NCBI GenBank assembly: GCA_937901255.1
Contig: CALCHN010000069.1
Span: 1 to 5,565, forward strand
Source: an uncultured Flavobacteriales bacterium
GTDB taxonomy: Bacteria > Bacteroidota > Bacteroidia > Flavobacteriales_E > Vicingaceae
Direction: 5' to 3'
Length of the DNA: 5,565 bases
The position numbers and the translations under genes were made by a program. Below, in pieces: positions 1 to 5,017 of this stretch; the first letter of the stretch is position 1, and each line of letters begins with the position of its first letter. Below the pieces are notes generated by a model. That model was not told the origin of the DNA. It saw only the letters and a program-made list of their open reading frames with translations, and searched no databases.

Positions 1-1
1 G

Positions 2-313
2 TGGACAGAATTAACCAACTACCTTGGCGGAACAAGCGTTGCCGGTGGTAAACTTAAAGAAACCGGAACTACGCATTGGGCAAGTCCAAATACAGGTGCA
101 ACCAACGAAACCGGCTTTACAGCCCTGCCGGGAGGCGCCCGTGGCTATGATGGTACATTCGGCAATATTGGAAACTACGGTAACTGGTGGAGTGCTACGG
201 AGTACGATGCTACAAGTGCATGGTACCGTCTCATGATCAACGATAACAGCTATGTATACAGTTACTCCATCGGTAATGAGGTTGGTTTTTCCGTGCGTTG
301 CGTGAGGGATTAG
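2..313 (+). CDS. FISUMP-domain protein, C-terminal part (5' end outside window)
   Basis: The frame is open from the first complete codon at base 2 to a TAG at 311-313, giving 103 residues of a C-terminus. It reads WTELTNYLGG near the start, then GFTALPGGARGYDGTFG, NWWSATEYD and finally GFSVRCVRD at the end. This is the typical ending of the Fibrobacter succinogenes major paralogous (FISUMP) domain, with its double Trp, aromatic-rich strands and terminal VRCVRD. In Bacteroidota and Fibrobacteres these domains occur in exported, often lipid-anchored or T9SS-secreted, multi-copy surface proteins of unknown biochemical function, and the fold is thought to be related to formylglycine-enzyme/C-type-lectin-like domains. 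The signal peptide and other domains would lie upstream of the window. GC content is visibly higher than in the genes downstream. Identity is by motif recognition; a specific role cannot be given. Confidence 0.88.
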   Translation, partial: WTELTNYLGGTSVAGGKLKETGTTHWASPNTGATNETGFTALPGGARGYDGTFGNIGNYGNWWSATEYDATSAWYRLMINDNSYVYSYSIGNEVGFSVRCVRD

Positions 314-351
314 AATTTATTTAATTCATTTGACTATTTGATTTATTTTTA

Positions 352-370
352 CCCTGAGCTTGTCGAAGGG
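352..370. repeat. Dispersed CTTCGACAAGCTCAG-type repeat
   Basis: The bases read CCCTGAGCTTGTCGAAGGG; the reverse complement carries the core CTTCGACAAGCTCAG. This core is a familiar intergenic repeat in many bacterial genomes, including Bacteroidota, often found as inverted pairs after genes. Only one copy is present in this window. The outer CCCT/AGGG can pair, but the inner part is not a strong hairpin. The repeat family is recognised from memory and copy number cannot be shown here. Confidence 0.5.
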
Positions 371-590
371 TGTTTATTTCCGCGAAGCGGTCGAATTTTG
401 TTAGGAATGAGCGAAATATAAAGCTTGCTTTAATATTGCCGAATGACGACACAAAATCACGCAAGTAATTTTTTTTAAATGGCACAGTATAACGAACTAC
501 CGGTATATAAAGCAACTTATGATTTACTTTTGGCTATATTCCAGTTTACAAAGGATTGTGGAATCATTTATATTTATCGGGCGGAATATG

Positions 591-598
591 TAAATTTG
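591..598 (+). promoter_or_regulatory. Possible Bacteroidota -7 promoter element (TAnnTTTG)
   Basis: TAAATTTG matches the Bacteroidetes housekeeping sigma -7 consensus TAnnTTTG. There is no clear TTG-type -33 box at the usual spacing of about 20 bp upstream. If active, it would read through the palindrome at 638-766 into the gene at 785. In AT-rich DNA the motif is likely to occur by chance, so this is a weak candidate. Confidence 0.2.
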
Positions 599-637
599 AA
601 ATGAAAACAAAAACAGTATGACAATAACCACCGAAAT

Positions 638-766
638 GCTAACACGCAATATAGCAAAAAGCGGTGAAGTGCTTAATTGGAACGGCTTTAGCCCGTTCCA
701 ACTTCATCTCGGCTTGATAAGGTATCACTCGCAATCCGCTTCATGCCATATTGCCATCCGTTAGGC
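638..766. repeat. attC-like long imperfect palindrome, copy 1
   Basis: The outer arms are 645-664 (CGCAATATAGCAAAAAGCGG) and 736-755 (CCGCTTCATGCCATATTGCC), which pair at 16 of 20 positions. The palindrome is bounded by GCTAAC at 638-643 on the left and CCGTTAGGC at 758-766 on the right. GTTAGGC fits the integron attC right core GTTRRRY; the left core only partly fits RYYYAAC. Inside is a perfect 9-bp hairpin, TTGGAACGG at 677-685 with CCGTTCCAA at 693-701, and a small GATA/TATC hairpin at 716-726. The next gene starts 18 bp after the core, as in an integron gene cassette. The element is clearly related to the palindrome at 3232-3360. The attC identity is inference: no integrase is present and the left core is imperfect. 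Confidence 0.6.
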
Positions 767-784
767 ACAATGTAAAAGATCACG

Positions 785-1291
785 ATGGAAAATCGAATTA
801 TAGTTCTACTCATATGCTTTCTGACCTATTTCAACATGCACGTAAGTGGACAAGATTTTTTTCAAGACCATGATCATCTTGAAATCCATTTTGAGTACAA
901 TCATTCACTTAAGAAAGATGGATACAAGTTCTTGAGAATAGTCAGATCACAAGACTCGTGTTATTTTGACACCCGAGATACCAGACCAACGAGTGACTCC
1001 GCTTGGTTTATGATGAGTCCAAGTAGAACAAAATCAATTTCTTGTTCAGAATTCAATGAAATCCTAGATAGTTTCAATAGCATAGAGAGCCGTGAAATCT
1101 TGAATCATAACAAAGATGTCGTGATTATGGATGGATATGGCTTCACTTTGACATTAACCAACATGAACTCGAAAGTCACGTATTCCCTTCATACACCACA
1201 AAGAACTGACAATGGAATAGAGAATTTTATAAACACGGTAGACCTGATGTTCAAAATGGATAAAACGACTTGGAAGAAAATCTTGAAATAG
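785..1291 (+). CDS. Hypothetical small exported protein (168 aa), cassette-like gene
   Basis: I do not recognise this protein. Residues 1-22 form a plausible Sec signal peptide: a short charged start, a hydrophobic core of about residues 5-20, and a likely cleavage after VSG, leaving a mature protein beginning QDFFQDHDH. It lacks a lipobox, so a soluble periplasmic or secreted protein fits better than a lipoprotein. The mature part has two cysteines, Cys59 and Cys87, that could form a disulfide, and mixed strand-rich sequence with no further membrane segment. The start ATG at 785 lies 18 bp after the GTTAGGC core of the first palindrome, with no convincing Shine-Dalgarno, which is common in Bacteroidota. 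No gene is co-directional and adjacent. The stop lies 3 bp before the 3' end of an antisense group II intron. Without that intron it would be followed closely by the second palindrome, so it resembles a single-gene cassette. Confidence 0.72.
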   Translation: MENRIIVLLICFLTYFNMHVSGQDFFQDHDHLEIHFEYNHSLKKDGYKFLRIVRSQDSCYFDTRDTRPTSDSAWFMMSPSRTKSISCSEFNEILDSFNSIESREILNHNKDVVIMDGYGFTLTLTNMNSKVTYSLHTPQRTDNGIENFINTVDLMFKMDKTTWKKILK

Positions 1292-1294
1292 AAA

Positions 1295-1370
1295 GTCGAG
1301 TAGGTAAAGGGGAATCTCACCCCTAAACCTCTCACAGAACCGTACGTGATGCTCTCACATCATACGGCTC
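1295..1370 (-). ncRNA. Group II intron domains V and VI
   Basis: Domain V is the 36 nt at 1335-1370 on the minus strand. It starts GAGCCGTATG, contains the catalytic AGC triad, has a TGATGT/GCATCA helix closed by a GAGA (GNRA) tetraloop, and ends ACGTACGGTTCTG. Domain VI follows at 1295-1333 with GGGG/CCCC and AGGT/ACCT helices and one bulged adenosine opposite the GAG/CTC helix, the lariat branch point. These are the most conserved parts of group II introns and form the ribozyme core. They lie directly downstream of the maturase stop, as usual. Confidence 0.9.
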
Positions 1371-1381
1371 TTCTTAACAAA

Positions 1382-2641
1382 TCAAGGCTTAAAACCATAT
1401 TGCCAATGCACAAATAGGTTTGGATAATGCTTTGCAGTTTCCTGTAACCATTTGTAAGCAAAGAACCAATGTTTTCGCCTGAACCTCCGATATTTGTTTC
1501 GTACCCATTTCGCTAATCGCTTATTCAAAAACCGAAATACATAATGCAGTTCGCTCATTCGAACTTTACCATAATAATGAATCCAACCTCGAACTTTGTC
1601 CGCTATGATAGCTGCCAAATCGGGCAGCCGTAAGTGAACCATTCGGTGCAGTTTCATCTTGAATAAAGTTTGATTGATACGTTTCTGACTTTTACGACTG
1701 ATGGAGGGTGTAAATCCCAAATGAAAGTTTCCATAGTAGCCCTTTACCATTCTAGGCTTGAATGTAAACCCCAAAAAATCGAAGGTTACATATTGCACCT
1801 TAAATGGTGGGTGCTTCTTTTGGTTGCGTTTGCAATATACAATATTGCTCTTGCCGTCTTTTATTTGAAGTTTGCACTTCTTAAATCGGGCTTTTACCGC
1901 TTCCAACGTCCGAAGGGCTTGTTTGAAGTTTTGGCAATGGATGATAATATCATCGGCATACCTTTCAAACTTTACTTGTGGATGGTGCTTCTCTAACCAC
2001 TTGTCAAAAACAAAGTGCAAGAAGATGTTTGCCAATAGTGGACTTATTACTCCTCCCTGTGGTGTGCCTTTGCTTCGTGGTTCAATCGTACCCTCTTTCT
2101 TTTGGATTGGGGCTTCCAACCACCGTTTCACGTACAAATGAATGTGCTTCTTGTCGGTAAAATGACGCAAAGCTTTCATCATTAACTCATGGTCTATCTC
2201 ATCAAAGAAACTCTTGATGTCTAAGTCTATCGCCCAATCCATTTTCATGCAGTTTTCTCTGCATTGTTTTATGGCTTGGTGGGCTGACTTATGAGGGCGG
2301 TAGCCAAATGAATTTGCACTGAAATGCTTATCCACTATGGCTTCCAATTCCTCTCTGATGACCATTTGTGCCGTACGGTCTTGTACCGTTGGTATGCCCA
2401 ATTTTCTTACCCGTCCATCGGACTTGGGTATGGCTACTTCGCGAACAGCTTTGGGATAGTAACTGCCACTTGCCAAACGATTCCATACCGGATACAAATA
2501 TTTCCTCGCTTGTGAAGAGACTTCCTTTATAGACAAATTGTCCACTCCGGCTGCTCCTCCGTTACTTCTTACCTTTTGAAAGGCTTCCCATACCTGTCGC
2601 TTCTCTATCGGTTGCGACTTTTGTTTCTCTTCGAAAATCAT
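1382..2641 (-). CDS. ltrA: Group II intron reverse transcriptase/maturase (LtrA-like)
   Basis: This 419-aa protein is the intron-encoded RT that binds its own intron RNA to help splicing and copies it after reverse splicing into DNA. The reverse transcriptase domain covers roughly residues 15-295. It shows NSFGYRPHKSAHQA near 110-123, the first catalytic Asp at 141 in DIKSFFDEID, TPQGGVISPLLAN at 193-205, YADD at 228-231 with the catalytic Asp pair, and FLGF at 289-292. The maturase (X/thumb) domain follows at about 305-419, including GWIHYYG at 352-358. The protein ends after the maturase domain at LFVHWQYGF and has no HNH endonuclease, so mobility is probably endonuclease-independent. The sequence style (RYADDIIIHC, KSNIVYCKRN) is closer to bacterial class D/E maturases than to class C, but I cannot assign the class firmly. 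The ATG at 2641 is preceded by AGG. All RT motifs appear intact, so it is probably functional. Confidence 0.93.
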   Translation of the reverse strand: MIFEEKQKSQPIEKRQVWEAFQKVRSNGGAAGVDNLSIKEVSSQARKYLYPVWNRLASGSYYPKAVREVAIPKSDGRVRKLGIPTVQDRTAQMVIREELEAIVDKHFSANSFGYRPHKSAHQAIKQCRENCMKMDWAIDLDIKSFFDEIDHELMMKALRHFTDKKHIHLYVKRWLEAPIQKKEGTIEPRSKGTPQGGVISPLLANIFLHFVFDKWLEKHHPQVKFERYADDIIIHCQNFKQALRTLEAVKARFKKCKLQIKDGKSNIVYCKRNQKKHPPFKVQYVTFDFLGFTFKPRMVKGYYGNFHLGFTPSISRKSQKRINQTLFKMKLHRMVHLRLPDLAAIIADKVRGWIHYYGKVRMSELHYVFRFLNKRLAKWVRNKYRRFRRKHWFFAYKWLQETAKHYPNLFVHWQYGFKP

Positions 2642-3223
2642 CCTAAATTCTCATTTAGTTGTAATACAAGTTAAAACTGTTAAGTCAGTCCCTTCGCTCC
2701 TGCCATTTTTCAAAGGCTATCATCACTACTACGAACTAATCCGCCACTAATAGCTAGTATGGCTACTTTCTGCCTTGCCCTTCGGGGTTGTGGCATTTTT
2801 GCACTAACTCTTAGCTTCTCCTGTTCCGTAATTGAGCAGTCTAGTAAAGCTCCTGCCCTATTTATGCCGATTGCCACTTGACCAATATTCCAGGTTACGC
2901 TCGTCAAGTTCTGTCTCGCAGGACCGCCCATCCTTTGATTTTGACAATACTAAAGTTGTTTACGACACTTCTACAAGGGTTCACTCTCTTCTCGTTCAGC
3001 TTCTTTACTCCTACCATAGCTCGCTACTTACCCTACAAACGGCAGTAGTGCCTTTGACCTTATCGCTCAAGACCAAGTCGTGAAAACTAAGCCCCATAAG
3101 GCGGTTTGACTAATATGCCTGTACATCTTAGCCGAGAGACCTTCTCTCATCTCAATTACAGTTTGCTGTTCATTCTCAAAGAACTTATTCTTATTTTGCA
3201 TCCTTGAACAGCGCAGGACACAC
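2642..3223 (-). ncRNA. Group II intron 5' structured region (domains I to III/IV)
   Basis: This stretch of about 580 nt between the intron 5' end and the maturase start has no credible gene on either strand; frames here are interrupted and do not resemble proteins. Its length suits domains I-III plus the start of domain IV. A clear early helix is GCTGTTCA (3205-3212 on the minus strand) with TGAACAGC (3165-3172). Another candidate stem-loop is 2953-2956 with 2967-2970, a 10-nt loop that could carry an exon-binding sequence. I could not draw the full fold by eye. Confidence 0.7.
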
Positions 3224-3231
3224 AACGCACC

Positions 3232-3360
3232 ACAACAACGCATATAGCTTATGGCGGGTGAACGGCTGCCAGCAAGGTTTTTGCCCCGTAGCCAGCTTTG
3301 GTTTCGGTGGACAGGAAAGTGCTTCGAAACCGCCACAAGCCATATGCAAACCGTTAGCTG
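3232..3360. repeat. attC-like long imperfect palindrome, copy 2
   Basis: The outer arms 3240-3257 (GCATATAGCTTATGGCGG) and 3330-3347 (CCGCCACAAGCCATATGC) pair at 16 of 18 positions. Two inner hairpins are visible: GGCT at 3264-3267 with AGCC at 3290-3293, and a perfect GGTTTCG at 3300-3306 with CGAAACC at 3325-3331 (sharing two bases with the outer arm). It shares with copy 1 the left-arm motif TATAGC, the right-arm motif GCCATAT and the right core CCGTTAG. The right core GTTAGCT is an imperfect match to GTTRRRY, and the left side (ACAACAACG) is degenerate or has been altered by the intron next to it. The element lies directly next to the group II intron 5' end. It may be the recombination site that belongs to the 785-1291 cassette. 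Confidence 0.6.
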
Positions 3361-3405
3361 TAATCCCCCTACCATTCAAAAACAGTTGAGTTTTGTAGCT
3401 AACGG
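3351..3405. repeat. Inverted GTTAG core pair (CCGTTAGCT / AGCTAACGG)
   Basis: CCGTTAGCT at 3351-3359 and its exact reverse complement AGCTAACGG at 3397-3405 are separated by 37 bp without a gene. The first is the right core of palindrome copy 2. The second faces the other way, as the left core of a further palindrome would. The IS110-like element begins shortly after it and ends just before another CGTTAG at 5007-5012, so the two cores may be the halves of a third palindrome split by the insertion sequence. Confidence 0.45.
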
Positions 3406-3420
3406 AAAGTTTTGTAAATT

Positions 3421-3631
3421 AGTGATGCTCCTTGAAAAGACCGGTTTAAGCAATGGTGTCATCGAACCCCTGGCGCAATCAAGGTAAGGTTGTGTAATTG
3501 TAATTGATTTTTCAGTTGCATTGTGTTAGAGTTAAATGGCGATCCGACTTTGGCGGAATCCCGATCAGAATAATTCCAAATTCTAAAGACGCAACCCTTG
3601 GAGTTTATTTATTAATTTCAAAAACTGTGTT
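3421..3631 (+). ncRNA. Candidate IS110 bridge RNA region
   Basis: This noncoding stretch directly upstream of the IS110 transposase is where IS110-group elements such as IS621 encode the bridge RNA, whose two loops pair with donor and target DNA. Visible structure includes an enclosing pair CCTTGA at 3430-3435 with TCAAGG at 3479-3484, and a hairpin GATCCG at 3541-3546 with CGGAATC at 3554-3560 (one bulge). There is no credible ORF. Position and structure support the idea; guide loops were not identified, so this is inference from family knowledge. Confidence 0.35.
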
Positions 3632-4456
3632 ATGGAAGAAAAGCAAATTTCGTTAGAAGTCGTAAATCCAAATGCTGCGGGAATTGATATTGGAAGCCGC
3701 AGTCATTGGGTTGCAGTAGGACAAAATGCCGAAGACGTGAAAGAGTTCGGCGTTTACAGTCAAGATCAAATGGATTTATGTGAATGGCTGAAAAGTAAAA
3801 ATGTGACATCCATTGCCATGGAAAGTACAGGAACTTATTGGCAAAATTTATTTTCAACTTTGGTAGGTCAAGGATTTGATGTGATTTTAGTAAATGGTAG
3901 ACAAACCAAAAACATCAAAGGAAAAAAGACGGACATCAAAGACTGTCAATGGATCCAAAAACTGCATTCACTTGGGCTTCTTTCGGCGAGTTTTTTACCC
4001 GATTCGGATACAGATACTGTAAGAACTTATTCTCGTCATCGCTTGAATTTACTGAACCGAAGCGCATCATGCGTGAAGCGAATGCAAAAATATTTACGCT
4101 TAATGAACATGCGTTTGGAGATTGTAGTTCGTGACATTGTTGGACTTACCGGCTCCAGCATCATTGAAGCTTTTGTAACTGGAGAAGAAAATGGCGAAGA
4201 ACTCGCAAAACTTCGTCACGGAAACTGCCGAAAATCAGAAGCTGAAATTGCGAAAGCATTGCAATACAACGGCAGAAAAGATTATTTGTTTGCTTTAAAG
4301 CAAGAATGGGAATCCTACAAATACATTCAAAAACAAATTGAACAAACAGATAATGAAATCAATAATTTACTCAAAAACATCGTCGATAAAAGTGATGCTA
4401 AAAAACAACACTACATTGAAAAAAAAAGCACAAGCGAAAAAACAAAAATGGTTTGA
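3632..4456 (+). CDS. IS110-family transposase, N-terminal part (RuvC-like DEDD domain)
   Basis: This 274-aa frame holds the N-terminal catalytic domain of an IS110-family recombinase. The RuvC-like DEDD residues are readable as Asp19 (GIDIGSRSHW), Glu64 (AMESTGTYW), Asp101 and Asp104 (KTDIKDCQW). A helical, charged middle region follows at about 110-250. These enzymes act as bridge-RNA-guided recombinases that use the DEDD site together with a C-terminal catalytic serine. The reading frame leaves the family alignment after HYIEKK, at a run of nine A's (4419-4427), and ends 11 codons later at a TGA. The expected continuation is in the -1 frame (KHKRKNKNGLTDTD and onward), so the true product is probably a fusion with the 4453-4986 part of about 450 aa. 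The ATG at 3632 is the natural start, giving the usual short N-terminus before GIDIG. Confidence 0.85.
   Translation: MEEKQISLEVVNPNAAGIDIGSRSHWVAVGQNAEDVKEFGVYSQDQMDLCEWLKSKNVTSIAMESTGTYWQNLFSTLVGQGFDVILVNGRQTKNIKGKKTDIKDCQWIQKLHSLGLLSASFLPDSDTDTVRTYSRHRLNLLNRSASCVKRMQKYLRLMNMRLEIVVRDIVGLTGSSIIEAFVTGEENGEELAKLRHGNCRKSEAEIAKALQYNGRKDYLFALKQEWESYKYIQKQIEQTDNEINNLLKNIVDKSDAKKQHYIEKKSTSEKTKMV
4419..4427 (+). promoter_or_regulatory. A9 slippery run at transposase frame change
   Basis: Nine consecutive A's follow the G of a GAA codon. The zero frame reads GAA AAA AAA AGC, so A AAA AAA is a classic slippery heptamer. A -1 shift gives AAA AAA AAG CAC AAG CGA, restoring the transposase. One added A would fuse the frames permanently. 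The run could support programmed -1 frameshifting or transcriptional slippage, or be a simple mutation or sequencing error in a homopolymer. IS110 elements are not generally known for programmed frameshifting, so an indel is at least as likely. Confidence 0.45.
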
Positions 4457-4986
4457 CGGATACCGATTTGAATTTACTTTCTTATCAATATTTTGAAGGA
4501 ATTGATTTAATGGCTATTGAAGGTGTGAATGAAGGTTTAATCATGGCAATAATCAGTGAAATTGGACTAGAGGGAATACGAAAATTTCCAAGCGCCAAAC
4601 AATTTACAGCATGGCTCAGACTGGCTCCAAACAACAAAATCAGCGGAGGAAAAGTACTCTCACACCACATTCCAAAAGGAAGTTCACGACTCAAAATAGC
4701 TTTCCGAAATACCGCCAATGCCATAGGAAATTTAAAAGAAGGATGGTTGGTAGAATTCTTCAAAAGAATCAATTACAAAAAAGGAAGAGCCACTGCCGTA
4801 ACTGCTTTGGCTAGAAAATTAGCAGTTATTATTTGGAATATGCTTGTAAAAGGAACAAACTACAACCCACCAACAGAATATCTGTTTTTGGATGAAAAAA
4901 GAAAATTAAAATTAGTAGCTCGAGTTAAAAAACAAATCACTAAATTTGATTTGACTAAGGAAGAATTAGGATTTGTAATTAATTGA
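4453..4986 (+). CDS. IS110-family transposase, C-terminal part (Tnp domain with catalytic Ser)
   Basis: This part carries the IS116/IS110/IS902 C-terminal transposase domain. Visible motifs are GIDLMAIEGVNEG (helix-hairpin-helix-like), IISEIGLEGIRKFPSAKQF, AWLRLAPNNKISGGK with the likely catalytic Ser (codon 4642-4644), and RLKIAFRNTANAIG followed by a basic helical end. The frame opens at 4420, inside the A-run, after a TGA at 4417-4419. The TTG at 4453 is only the first possible start codon and lies inside conserved-looking sequence, so independent translation is doubtful. I read it as the second half of one transposase gene running 3632-4986, joined by a -1 slip or broken by a one-base indel. 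The stop at 4984-4986 is followed by only about 20 bp before the next GTTAG core. Confidence 0.82.
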   Translation: MTDTDLNLLSYQYFEGIDLMAIEGVNEGLIMAIISEIGLEGIRKFPSAKQFTAWLRLAPNNKISGGKVLSHHIPKGSSRLKIAFRNTANAIGNLKEGWLVEFFKRINYKKGRATAVTALARKLAVIIWNMLVKGTNYNPPTEYLFLDEKRKLKLVARVKKQITKFDLTKEELGFVIN

Positions 4987-5006
4987 TTATGAATATATTG
5001 AAAAAA

Positions 5007-5012
5007 CGTTAG
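5007..5012 (+). repeat. Third CGTTAG core, right after the IS110 element
   Basis: CGTTAG here matches the right cores at 759-764 and 3352-3357. The next gene starts 5 bp later, which mirrors the spacing between core and gene seen at 758-785. No matching outer arm is present nearby on the left; the inverted AGCTAACGG at 3397-3405 is the best partner if the IS110 element has split the palindrome. A six-base match alone is weak. Confidence 0.3.
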
Positions 5013-5017
5013 TCAGA

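Larger units (their letters stand above)
314..636. other. AT-rich noncoding stretch between FISUMP gene and first palindrome
   Basis: I see no credible gene here. The stretch contains one dispersed-type repeat at 352-370, a small perfect hairpin at about 420-433 (TAAAGC-TT-GCTTTA), and a TAAATTTG at 591-598 that resembles a Bacteroidota -7 box. A minus-strand frame at 321-515 reads through the repeat and looks spurious. The stretch separates the end of the FISUMP gene from the first attC-like palindrome and could be the downstream flank of the FISUMP gene. Confidence 0.6.
1295..3230 (-). mobile_element. Group II intron with maturase ORF, minus strand
   Basis: Read on the minus strand, the element starts with a GTGYG motif. 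There are two candidates, GTGCG at 3230 or GTGTG at 3223. It continues with about 580 nt of structured RNA, then the maturase ORF, then domain V (1335-1370) and domain VI, ending in CTCGAC at 1295. The 3' end is well supported: domain VI pairs GAG/CTC and AGGT/ACCT with a single bulged A (complement of 1301) seven nucleotides from the end, the expected branch point. The intron is a retroelement that splices from minus-strand RNA and spreads by reverse splicing and reverse transcription. It appears intact, about 1.93 kb. It separates the 785-1291 gene from the palindrome at about 3232-3360, whose left arm would be its 5' exon. The 5' boundary is uncertain within about 10 bases because I could not assign EBS1/IBS1 pairings securely. 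Confidence 0.85.
3407..5006 (+). mobile_element. IS110-family insertion sequence (ends approximate)
   Basis: The element is identified by its DEDD/serine transposase (3632-4986). The boundaries are inferred: IS110-group elements lack terminal inverted repeats and make no target duplication, so ends are hard to see. I place the left end after the AGCTAACGG core at 3397-3405 and the right end before CGTTAG at 5007. A left noncoding end of about 225 bp and a very short right end fit the IS110 group, where the left end encodes the bridge RNA, better than the IS1111 group. The transposase is interrupted by a frame change, so activity depends on slippage or the copy is dying. Confidence 0.65.

Noticed and set aside
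24..236. Open frame on the plus strand inside the first 313 bases
   Set aside because: It overlaps the FISUMP frame, which has recognisable domain sequence through to a proper stop; this other frame has no recognisable features.
321..515. Minus-strand frame of 64 codons in the first noncoding stretch
   Set aside because: It reads through the dispersed CTTCGACAAGCTCAG repeat (giving LRQAQG, a usual artefact of that repeat) and has no domain or plausible start context.
638..766. First palindrome as a simple rho-independent terminator
   Set aside because: The structure is about 130 bp with a branched interior, has no T-run after the stem, lies 325 bp from the preceding gene, and has a related copy at 3232-3360.
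785..850. Lipoprotein signal in the 785-1291 protein
   Set aside because: The only early cysteine (Cys11, in LLIC) lies within the hydrophobic core and does not fit a lipobox; a normal signal peptidase I site after VSG is more plausible.
1670..2515. Plus-strand frames across the maturase gene
   Set aside because: They are antisense shadows of a 419-codon gene with all RT motifs intact.
1382..2641. Reverse transcriptase as a DGR, retron or defence RT
   Set aside because: Domain V and VI of a group II intron follow directly downstream and the protein has a C-terminal maturase domain, so it is an intron maturase.
2710..3379. Several minus- and plus-strand frames of 60-100 codons upstream of the maturase
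   Set aside because: They lie in the structured RNA of the group II intron or across the second palindrome; their sequences do not resemble proteins and they overlap each other.
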